Part shown: in pieces, positions 1 through 5,858 of the stretch
Layout: every line of letters starts with the position of its first letter
How positions within the stretch are numbered: position 1 is the first letter of the stretch
NCBI GenBank assembly: GCA_020444775.1
Contig: JAGRHX010000344.1
Coordinates: 1 to 5,858 of the forward strand
Reading direction: 5' to 3'
DNA: 5,858 nucleotides
DNA from: Gammaproteobacteria bacterium
Lineage (GTDB): Bacteria; Pseudomonadota; Gammaproteobacteria; HK1
Position numbers and translations under genes: made by a program
The notes under the pieces: generated by a model
The model's database searches: none
Seen by the model: only the letters and a program-made list of their open reading frames with translations
What the model was told of the DNA's origin: nothing

Positions 1-2982
1 AACGGCGTCTCCGTGGTGCTGGCCGAATCGCAGGCCTTTGGCGGGGCCTATGGCCAGGATGGCAGCTACGGCTGTTTCACCAGCTTCTGCTATGGCATCG
101 AGATCGATGCCGCGGTCGAGGGCTTCATAGCCCACGGTCTCTATGACGACTTCGAGAGTGTGGGTGGCAAGTCCTTCGTCAACGTGCAGGAGGGTCAGTT
201 TCCGAACAGTCTGGTCAACTTCAGCTTCGCCCAGGCCTACGAGCGTTTTGGCAACGGAGTCAGCGATCTGTCCACCGGAGAGAACATCGGTTTCGAGTTC
301 GCCTACGGCGTGGGTGTAGGCGCGAATCCCGCGCCATTCACGGCGGCCTCGTTGTTGTGCGAGACGGTGCTCGAGCCGGTGTACTCCAATCCAGTGTTCG
401 GCGGCGGTGGACCGGGCACGGTGCCACCACCGTCCATCGTGAGCCTGCCGCCAGCCCCGGCCGAGACCGATGTCGGCTATGGCGCACTCGGTTTCGACGG
501 CCAGGACGACCGGCTGACGTTAGCCGATGCCAGCGTGCTCGGCATCGACGGCGCGGTGAGCGTGGAGGCCTGGTTGTTTCCGACCGCGGCCGATGGCAAT
601 CGCACCTGGTTCAGCCTGCCCGGTCGCCTGAAGCTCGCCCTGCTGGATTCCGGTCTCGTCTACATGATTGCCAACGACAGCTCGGGCTGGGGGACCTGGG
701 TGCCGGCCGGCGCCGCCTTGCCCGCTTATCACTGGAGCCATGTGACGTTCAGCTACGGTGAGTTCGACGGCGTGCTCCAGGCGCGTGTGTACGTGGACGG
801 TCGTCTGGTGCATCAGATGGCGGCCACCGGTGTCATCGGTGACGCGTCCGCATCGGGTGGGACACCCGATGGTCGCCTGTTGGTCGGACGCGACGAGGAC
901 GGCGGCCCCGGTTTCGCCGGACGTCTGGACGAGCTACGTATCTGGTCATCGGCACGTAGCCGGGCCGAGGTCATCGCCGGTCTGGACAGCGCGCCCGAGG
1001 CGACGGCGCCCGGCCTGCAGGCCAGCTGGCGCTTCAGCGAGCCGAGTGGCGACAGCCTGCTGGACGACTCCAGCCACGCCAATCACCTGACCCTGGCGGC
1101 GATGGGCAGCGCCACGCGTCCACTGCGACGCGATGGCAGCCGCTCGGCAGCGGGCGGTGCATTGGGCTTCGACGGCGTCAACGACTACGTGCTGATCGAT
1201 GAGCCGCAATCGTTGGCACATCTGGAGATGGACCAGAGCCTGACGCTGGAGGCATGGGTATTCCCGCTACCTGACGGCGAGGGGCAGATCATGATCAGCA
1301 AGGAGGGTGAATACTGGCTGGCCCGCAATCCGGACGGGCGCGTGTTCTATGCGCTCGCCAACATCAGCCCGGGTTGGGTGGCGGTCGCCACCGACGTGGT
1401 CTTGCCCGAGCAGATCTGGAGCCATGTCGCGCTGGTCTATGACGGCGTCGCCGGCACGGTCAAGATCTATCGCAACGGCGCGCTGCAACAGACCCTGGCC
1501 GGCAGCGGGCCGATCGGCGATTCCGCCCCAGCCATGCAGCAGTTCCGAATCGGTGGTCGACAGACCGACGACAGTGCGCCGGGCAGACCTCGTTTCAAGG
1601 GTGTGCTCGACGAGGTGCGGGTCTGGAACGTGGCCCGTGAGGCCAGCCAGATCGCGGACAGCCATGCCATGGTGCCGGATGCGCTGGAACCGGGACTGAT
1701 GGCCTGGTGGCGATTCGACGAGAGCGCGCAGAGCGTCGCGTTCGACCTGTCGGGTAACGCCGTGCACGGCGTCCTTGGCGGCGGTCAGAAGGACTTCATG
1801 CCGCAGCGGACCAATGCGGCGGAATTGCCGGGCTATCCGTCGGCCCTGCAGGACCTCGCCTGTCTGAGCGCGAGCTGTCCGACCCTGGACCGTGATGGCG
1901 ACGGTATCCCCGATGGCTGGGAGGCGGCAAACGGTCTGGACCCCGACGATCCGGACGACGCCGCGCGTAGCGATGATGGGGATCATGTGGACAATCGCAG
2001 CGAGTACGAGCTAGGGCTGGATCCGAACCGGGATGACCGGCTGCGGCATCTGGGTGACCTGGACCCGCTCGTCGAGGGCTGGCAGGTGTCCCGCCCCGAT
2101 CCGTCCGACAGCACAATCAGCGTGACCCCGATTGCCGATGACGGCGAAGCCGGCGCCGGCTGCGAAGCGCCGTGTCCGGCCTTGCGGATCGTCGACGCCG
2201 GCAGCAGCTCGGGGCAGTACGCCTTGTTCGACGTCATGCCCTTGCCGGAGACGCTGCGGGTCGCGAGCGAGCGACTCGGTTGGTCCATGCGTGCCCGGGT
2301 GCGTCGGCCGAGCCCGGTCGCGGTGGACCCGAGCTGGGCCGCGGGCTTCGGTTACCGGGACGGAGCCCGTTCCTGGTCGGTGTGGCTTGGGGTCGACGAT
2401 CAGGGGCGTCAGCGTCTGAAGCTGGGCGGGGCCGCCGGCCCGGAGATCCTGCTCGGTTCGGCCAGCGATTATCACCTGGTCGAGATTGCCGGCTATCCGC
2501 AAAGTGGCACCGTCGATGTGTTGGTGGACGGTGTGCTGCGTCATGAAGGGCTGAGCACGGCCGATGCCAGCAACCAGCTCCGTGTGCTCTGGGGTTCGGG
2601 GACCAGCGGTGGTCAGGGCACCAGCTACTGGAACCTGGTGGAGTGGGAGGTTGCTCCGGACAGCGACGCGGACGGCATCAGCAACGTCGAGGAGCGCACC
2701 CGTGTCGGCAGCAATCCGTACCGGCCCGACACCGATGGTGATGGCGTGAGCGACGGTGAGGAGCGGCGTAGCGGTACAAATCCGATCCGGGTCGACACCG
2801 ATGGTGACGGCTATGGTGACGGTATGGAGCGGGCCGCCGGATCCGACCCGACCCGGGCCGACTCGCTGCCGTTGCGCGAGATTCCGGTGCTGAGCGTACC
2901 GGCCGCGGTAATCCTGGTGCTGAGCCTGCTTGCCGTGGTGCGGCTGAGACTGCGACGTGTGGTGAGCGGTCGGCGGGGCTGA
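1..2982 (+). CDS. Large LamG / thrombospondin-3-repeat surface protein, 5' partial, with IPTL-CTERM-like tail
   Basis: The frame is open from base 1 to the TGA at 2980-2982. The first possible start is a GTG at base 13 with no room for a ribosome site and no signal peptide after it, so the true start is upstream and about 993 codons are visible. Layout by base: 1-400 unclassified, with cysteines at 73, 88 and 358; about 400-470 Gly/Pro-rich linker; about 480-1100 and about 1150-1810 two LamG/concanavalin A-like domains, each opening with GALGFDG or GGALGFDG, then VEAWLFP or LEAWVFP, WSHV, LDELRIW or LDEVRVW, and a closing SWRF or WWRF. A calcium-loop segment follows (1888-2037), then a probable third beta-sandwich (about 2050-2650), three calcium-loop repeats (2659-2859) and a hydrophobic tail. 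LamG domains usually bind carbohydrate or protein ligands, so an extracellular adhesive or structural role is inferred. The ligand is unknown, and no catalytic motif is visible. It converges on the formate dehydrogenase operon and shows no functional link to it. Confidence 0.88.
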   Translation, partial: NGVSVVLAESQAFGGAYGQDGSYGCFTSFCYGIEIDAAVEGFIAHGLYDDFESVGGKSFVNVQEGQFPNSLVNFSFAQAYERFGNGVSDLSTGENIGFEFAYGVGVGANPAPFTAASLLCETVLEPVYSNPVFGGGGPGTVPPPSIVSLPPAPAETDVGYGALGFDGQDDRLTLADASVLGIDGAVSVEAWLFPTAADGNRTWFSLPGRLKLALLDSGLVYMIANDSSGWGTWVPAGAALPAYHWSHVTFSYGEFDGVLQARVYVDGRLVHQMAATGVIGDASASGGTPDGRLLVGRDEDGGPGFAGRLDELRIWSSARSRAEVIAGLDSAPEATAPGLQASWRFSEPSGDSLLDDSSHANHLTLAAMGSATRPLRRDGSRSAAGGALGFDGVNDYVLIDEPQSLAHLEMDQSLTLEAWVFPLPDGEGQIMISKEGEYWLARNPDGRVFYALANISPGWVAVATDVVLPEQIWSHVALVYDGVAGTVKIYRNGALQQTLAGSGPIGDSAPAMQQFRIGGRQTDDSAPGRPRFKGVLDEVRVWNVAREASQIADSHAMVPDALEPGLMAWWRFDESAQSVAFDLSGNAVHGVLGGGQKDFMPQRTNAAELPGYPSALQDLACLSASCPTLDRDGDGIPDGWEAANGLDPDDPDDAARSDDGDHVDNRSEYELGLDPNRDDRLRHLGDLDPLVEGWQVSRPDPSDSTISVTPIADDGEAGAGCEAPCPALRIVDAGSSSGQYALFDVMPLPETLRVASERLGWSMRARVRRPSPVAVDPSWAAGFGYRDGARSWSVWLGVDDQGRQRLKLGGAAGPEILLGSASDYHLVEIAGYPQSGTVDVLVDGVLRHEGLSTADASNQLRVLWGSGTSGGQGTSYWNLVEWEVAPDSDADGISNVEERTRVGSNPYRPDTDGDGVSDGEERRSGTNPIRVDTDGDGYGDGMERAAGSDPTRADSLPLREIPVLSVPAAVILVLSLLAVVRLRLRRVVSGRRG
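1888..2037 (+). repeat. Calcium-loop (EF-hand / thrombospondin type 3-like) segment, two units
   Basis: Within the large surface protein the translation reads DRDGDGIPDGWE followed by ANGLDPDDPDD, then SDDGDHVDNRSE followed by LGLDPNRDD. The first unit is a textbook Asp-rich calcium loop of the kind found between or after LamG domains in bacterial surface proteins. The second is degenerate: DDGDHVDN replaces the usual DGDGxxD. Calcium binding is expected from the family and probably makes a rigid spacer between LamG domain 2 and the following sandwich domain. Confidence 0.8.
2659..2859 (+). repeat. Three tandem 22-residue thrombospondin type 3-like calcium repeats
   Basis: Three in-frame units begin at 2659, 2728 and 2794 (DSDADGISNVEE, DTDGDGVSDGEE, DTDGDGYGDGME). 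Each ends in a G-S/T-N/D-P motif about ten residues later. The last two units are exactly 66 bases long and share the identical opening gacaccgatggtga; the first is 69 bases and more diverged. The repeats sit just before the membrane tail, so they probably form a calcium-stiffened stalk holding the LamG head away from the cell surface. That role is inferred. Confidence 0.88.
2881..2979 (+). other. C-terminal sorting/anchor tail resembling IPTL-CTERM
   Basis: The last 33 residues have the three-part layout of bacterial C-terminal sorting signals. A short motif IPVLSVPAA comes first, then a hydrophobic helix (VILVLSLLAVV), then an Arg-rich cytoplasmic end (RLRLRR, ending SGRRG). The position and the I-P-x-L-S start resemble IPTL-CTERM (consensus near IPTLSEWG), but the usual Glu-Trp-Gly is replaced by Val-Pro-Ala. 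It could equally be a plain C-terminal membrane anchor. No sortase, exosortase or rhombosortase gene is in the window to decide. Confidence 0.6.
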
Positions 2983-2995
2983 GCAGCCGGGCAGG

Positions 2996-3030
2996 CTCCT
3001 GCACCGGTCCCTATTGGATTCGTGCAGGGG
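2996..3030 (+). terminator. Possible terminator hairpin after the surface-protein gene
   Basis: The arms 2996-3004 (ctcctgcac) and 3022-3030 (gtgcagggg) pair over nine positions with one U-G wobble, around a 17-base loop. The hairpin begins 13 bases after the stop codon of the plus-strand gene. There is no T run after it, so it is not a classical intrinsic terminator. It may be a transcript-end stabilising hairpin or part of a Rho-assisted end. Confidence 0.4.
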
Positions 3031-3045
3031 CGGCCGTCGGGGTAG

Positions 3046-3080
3046 CCCGCCGCCCACGGCGTGCCGTGGGCGCGTGCGGG
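3046..3080. terminator. Strong hairpin between convergent genes, probable bidirectional terminator
   Basis: The arms 3051-3060 (cgcccacggc) and 3063-3072 (gccgtgggcg) are perfect reverse complements over ten bases, leaving gt in the middle, so in practice a nine-pair stem with a four-base loop. A second block, 3046-3050 (cccgc) with 3076-3080 (gcggg), extends the stem across a three-base bulge. The symmetry makes it usable from both strands. It lies 12 bases beyond the stop codon of the minus-strand formate dehydrogenase gene and 63 bases beyond that of the plus-strand gene. No T run follows on either side. Confidence 0.55.
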
Positions 3081-3092
3081 TCTCGCCAGGGA

Positions 3093-5807
3093 CTACGCCA
3101 CGCTCTCGATACGTGCCGCGCAGTACTTGAACTCGGGGATCTTACCGAACGGGTCGAGCGCCGGATTGGTCAGCGTGTTGGCCGCGGCCTCCGCGTAGCA
3201 GAAGGGCACGAACACCACGCCCTCCGGGATGGCTCCGTCGGAGCGTGTGCGCAGCTGGATCGCGCCGCGTCGGGTCATGATCCGGACCTCGTCGCCGGCA
3301 CGAACACCCAGTCGGCGCAGCTCCATGGGATTGAGCGCCGCCACCGCCTCGGGCTCCAGCGCATCGAGCACGCTGGCCCGGCGGGTGATGGCGCCCGTGT
3401 GCCAGTGCTCGAGCTGCCGGCCGGTGGTCAGGATCATCGGGAACTCGGTGTCGGGCTGCTCGTCGGGCGGCACGATGTCGGCCGGGACCAGACGGGCACG
3501 TCGGTTCGGCGTCGGGAAGCCGTCGCCGAAGACGATGTCGTTGCCGGGCCGGTCGGGCGCGCTGCAGGGATAGGTGACCGCGGACTCGGCCTGAAGCCGC
3601 TCCCAGCTGATGTTGTTCAGCGACGCCATGACGCCTTTCATCTCGGCGAAGACCTCCGCCGGTCCCGCGTAATCCCAATCCAGACCCAGATGCTGTGCGA
3701 GCTGCACGGTGATCCACCAGTCCTCGCGTGCCTCGCCCGGCATCCGCAGCGCCTTGCGCCCCATCTGCACCTGCCGGTTGCTGTTGGTGACCGTGCCGTC
3801 CTTCTCCGGCCAGGCCGAGGCCGGCAGCACCACGTCGGCATGAAACGCCGTCTCGGTGAGGAAGATGTCCTGCACCACCAGGTGCTCGAGACGGGCCAGG
3901 GCTTCGCGGGCATGCTGCACGTCCGGATCGGACATCGCCGGATTCTCGCCCATGATGTACATGCCCTTGATGACACCCTCGTGGACGGCATCCATGATCT
4001 CGACCACCGTGAGGCCTTTGCGCGGGTCCAGCTCGGTGCCCCAGGCCTGCTCGAACCTGGAGCGGTTCTCCGGGTCCTCCACCGATTGGTAGTCGGGAAA
4101 CATCATCGGGATCAGGCCGGCGTCGGATGCACCCTGGACGTTGTTCTGACCACGCAAGGGATGCAGACCGGTGCCCGGACGACCGACGTGACCTGTGACC
4201 ATGGCCAGGGCGATCAGGCAACGGGCGTTGTCGGTGCCGTGGGTGTGCTGGGAGATCCCCATGCCCCAGAAGATGATGCTGCGCTCGGCCTGCGCATAGA
4301 TGCGGGCCACCGTGCGCAGGGTCTGGGCATCGATGCCACAGATGGGCGCCATGGCCTCCGGTGTGTAGGCGCCGATGTGCGCCTTGAGCGCTTCGAAGCC
4401 TTCGGTGTGGGCCTGGATGTACTGCTGGTCGACCAGGTTCTCCTCGATGATCACGTTCAGCAACGCGTTCAGCAGCGCGACGTCGGTGCCATTGGTGAAC
4501 TGCAGCATGTAGTCGGCGTGACGCTTGAGCGCCTGACCACGCGGATCCATGACGATCAGGGTCTTGGTCTTCGCCGCTTGCTTGAAGAAAGTGGCCGCGA
4601 CCGGGTGGTTCTCGGTCGGGTTGGCGCCGATGACGATGACGACGTCCGCGTCCGTCGCCGCGGTGAAGGGGGCGGTGACCGCGCCCGAGCCTATACCCTC
4701 GAGCAGCGCCGCCACCGACGAGGCGTGACACAGGCGTGTGCAGTGGTCGACGTTGTTGGTGCCGAAGCCGGCCCGCACCAGCTTCTGGAACAGATAGGCC
4801 TCCTCGTTGGAGCCCTTGGCCGAGCCGAAGCCGGCCAGCGCTTTGCCGCCGTCGCGCTCGACGATCGCCTTCAGCCCGCCGGCGGCGCGCTCCAGCGCCT
4901 CCTCCCAGCTCGCCTCGCGGAACACCGTCAGCGGATCGACGCCCCTGAGATCGATGTCGCCGGCCTTCGGCGCGTCGTCGCGGCGGATCAGCGGCACCGT
5001 CAGCCGCTGCGGGTGGCGCGGGTAGTCGAAGCCGTAGCGGCCCTTGACGCACAGGCGGCCCTGGTTGGCCGGGCCGTCGCGGCCTTCCACGGCCACGATG
5101 CGGTCGTCCTTGACCTGCCAGGTCAGCGCGCAGCCGACGCCGCAGAAGGGGCACACGGAGTCCACGCGCTGGTCGGGCACCTCGGCCGCCGCCCCGTTGG
5201 CCGGCGCCAGCGCGCCGGTGGGGCAGGCCTGCACGCACTCGCCGCAGGCCACGCAGGTGGACGCGCCCATGGCGTCCCCAAGGTCGAACGTGATCTGCGA
5301 ATGCTCGCCGCGGAAGGCCAGGCCGATGACGTCGTTGGCCTGCACGTCGCGGCAGGCGCGCACGCAGCGCGTGCACTGGATGCAGGCGTCCAGGTTCACC
5401 GCGATGGCCGGGTGCGAGCGGTCGGCGTCGATGGACGCACGGGCCGGGTAGCGCGGCGTGCCGACATCGAGTGCCTCGCACCAGCGCGCCACCTCGTCGT
5501 CCACCTTCAGCGGCGTGGGCGGCAGGTCGCTCTTCAGCAGTTCCAGCACGCCACGCTGCGCACGCCGAGCCCGCTCGCTAGCGCTGTGCACCACCATGCC
5601 TTCACGCGGCGCGCGGCAGCACGACGCCGCCAGCGTGCGTTCGCCGTCCACCTCCACCACGCAGGCGCGGCAGTTGCCGGCCGCACCCTGGGCGTCGCTG
5701 AAGCACAGGTGCGGGATGGCGATGCCTTCGCGGCGGGCCACGTCGAGCAGGGTTTCGCCGTCATCCGCGCTGACCGCACGACCGTCGAGCGTGAAGGTGA
5801 TGCTCAT
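3093..5807 (-). CDS. fdsA: Formate dehydrogenase alpha (catalytic) subunit, NAD-linked Mo/W type
   Basis: This is a complete 904-residue gene. It would oxidise formate to CO2 at a bis-molybdopterin guanine dinucleotide Mo or W centre in the cytoplasm and pass electrons through iron-sulfur clusters to an NAD-reducing beta subunit. Domains: [2Fe-2S] at about 1-78 (C35, C46, C49, C63); two-cluster ferredoxin at about 135-205 (C142/C145/C148/C152 and C185/C188/C191/C195); proximal [4Fe-4S] (C219, C222, C226, C253, with K255 in CVKGRYGFD); molybdopterin oxidoreductase core at about 270-700; dinucleotide-binding domain at about 787-895. The active site is C360-H361 (RLCHASS), with R552 (PLRGQNNVQGASD) matching the conserved family arginine. 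The active-site residue is Cys (TGT), not selenocysteine. The region between C63 and C142 lacks the His-Cys cluster motif of roughly 950-residue FdsA proteins. The ATG overlaps the preceding stop (ATGA), which supports this start. Annotation pipelines may call it fdhF. Confidence 0.93.
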   Translation of the reverse strand: MSITFTLDGRAVSADDGETLLDVARREGIAIPHLCFSDAQGAAGNCRACVVEVDGERTLAASCCRAPREGMVVHSASERARRAQRGVLELLKSDLPPTPLKVDDEVARWCEALDVGTPRYPARASIDADRSHPAIAVNLDACIQCTRCVRACRDVQANDVIGLAFRGEHSQITFDLGDAMGASTCVACGECVQACPTGALAPANGAAAEVPDQRVDSVCPFCGVGCALTWQVKDDRIVAVEGRDGPANQGRLCVKGRYGFDYPRHPQRLTVPLIRRDDAPKAGDIDLRGVDPLTVFREASWEEALERAAGGLKAIVERDGGKALAGFGSAKGSNEEAYLFQKLVRAGFGTNNVDHCTRLCHASSVAALLEGIGSGAVTAPFTAATDADVVIVIGANPTENHPVAATFFKQAAKTKTLIVMDPRGQALKRHADYMLQFTNGTDVALLNALLNVIIEENLVDQQYIQAHTEGFEALKAHIGAYTPEAMAPICGIDAQTLRTVARIYAQAERSIIFWGMGISQHTHGTDNARCLIALAMVTGHVGRPGTGLHPLRGQNNVQGASDAGLIPMMFPDYQSVEDPENRSRFEQAWGTELDPRKGLTVVEIMDAVHEGVIKGMYIMGENPAMSDPDVQHAREALARLEHLVVQDIFLTETAFHADVVLPASAWPEKDGTVTNSNRQVQMGRKALRMPGEAREDWWITVQLAQHLGLDWDYAGPAEVFAEMKGVMASLNNISWERLQAESAVTYPCSAPDRPGNDIVFGDGFPTPNRRARLVPADIVPPDEQPDTEFPMILTTGRQLEHWHTGAITRRASVLDALEPEAVAALNPMELRRLGVRAGDEVRIMTRRGAIQLRTRSDGAIPEGVVFVPFCYAEAAANTLTNPALDPFGKIPEFKYCAARIESVA

Positions 5808-5858
5808 GCCAGCTCGTCCGGGAAATGCTTCAGCACGCTGTCGAAGGCGTTCGGCGCC
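5804..5858 (-). CDS. fdsB: Probable formate dehydrogenase beta subunit (NuoF-like), C-terminal end only
   Basis: Only the last 17 codons and the TGA (5806-5804) are inside the window. They read APNAFDSVLKHFPDELA, which resembles the ends of NuoF/FdsB-type NADH-binding subunits, where a 'S-x-L-K-H-F-P-x-E' type helix closes the protein. The stop overlaps the start of the alpha subunit by the four-base ATGA junction, indicating one operon and likely translational coupling. In fds operons the NAD/FMN beta subunit precedes the alpha subunit, which fits. The identity rests on a very short tail plus gene order, so the symbol is tentative. Confidence 0.62.
   Translation of the reverse strand, partial: APNAFDSVLKHFPDELA

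Noticed and set aside
13..15. GTG at base 13 as the true start of the surface protein
   Set aside because: The frame is open to base 1, there is no room for a ribosome site, and no signal peptide follows, although the protein must be exported.
1267..1986. 239-codon minus-strand open frame opposite LamG domain 2
   Set aside because: It lies antisense to a clear domain, has an Arg/Thr/Gln-rich composition with no family signal, and has no convincing start context.
2881..2979. PEP-CTERM or GlyGly-CTERM signal
   Set aside because: There is no Pro-Glu-Pro at the start of the tail and no Gly-Gly before the helix. IPTL-like or plain anchor fits better.
2011..3057. 348-codon open frame on the minus strand opposite the end of the surface-protein gene
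   Set aside because: It mirrors the Asp-rich repeat region (repeated TIAVTIGVDPDR-like phrases) and has no recognisable domain. It would also run across the intergenic hairpins.
3142..5481. 779-codon open frame on the minus strand inside the alpha-subunit gene
   Set aside because: It overlaps the real gene on the same strand in another frame and its translation is Arg/Gly/His-rich low-complexity with no domain. It is a by-product of high G/C third positions.
3093..5807. Possible mosaic origin of the alpha-subunit gene (first and last thirds look different by eye)
   Set aside because: Counting third positions in about 60 codons at the start and about 50 at the end gave nearly the same G/C fraction (about 88% each).
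1..5858. CRISPR array, tRNA/rRNA gene, insertion sequence or prophage
   Set aside because: No spaced direct repeats other than the protein-coding calcium units, no transposase or integrase reading frame, and no RNA-gene-like stretch; nearly all of the window is coding.

Overview
The window is about 65% G+C by eye, with coding third positions roughly 80-88% G/C in the stretches I counted. It carries two converging transcription units. The gene types (an NAD-linked molybdenum/tungsten formate dehydrogenase operon, and a LamG / thrombospondin-3 surface protein with an IPTL-CTERM-like tail) suggest a high-GC member of the Pseudomonadota, perhaps a gammaproteobacterium. The taxonomic placement is inference; there is no marker gene in the window.

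Left half, plus strand (1-2982): the 3' part of a very large gene for a secreted or surface-anchored multidomain protein. Its start lies outside the window. Visible in order are an unclassified N-terminal stretch with cysteines, a Gly/Pro-rich linker, two LamG-type (concanavalin A-like) domains, a calcium-loop (thrombospondin type 3/EF-hand-like) segment, a third probable beta-sandwich, three more 22-residue calcium-loop repeats, and a C-terminal 'IPVLS + hydrophobic helix + Arg cluster' tail that resembles IPTL-CTERM sorting signals.

Middle (2983-3092): a 110-bp convergent intergenic region. It holds two hairpins, one of them very strong, and neither is followed by a T tract on either strand. 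They probably separate the two converging transcripts.

Right half, minus strand (3093-5858): the end of an operon. At the right edge is the last codons of an upstream gene, most likely the NuoF-like NAD/FMN beta subunit of formate dehydrogenase. Its stop overlaps the start of the complete alpha-subunit gene in an ATGA junction. The alpha subunit (904 residues) has an N-terminal [2Fe-2S] domain, a two-cluster ferredoxin domain, a proximal [4Fe-4S] domain and the molybdopterin-binding catalytic domains with a Cys-His-Arg active site. It lacks the His-Cys cluster motif found in the longer FdsA proteins. Together beta and alpha would move electrons from formate to NAD+ in the cytoplasm. The accessory genes often found after fdsA (fdhD/fdsC and fdsD) are not downstream here, because the operon runs directly into the convergent gene.

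I do not see a clearly new biological system. The more interesting points are the cluster-poor formate dehydrogenase and the atypical sorting tail and unassigned domains of the surface protein.
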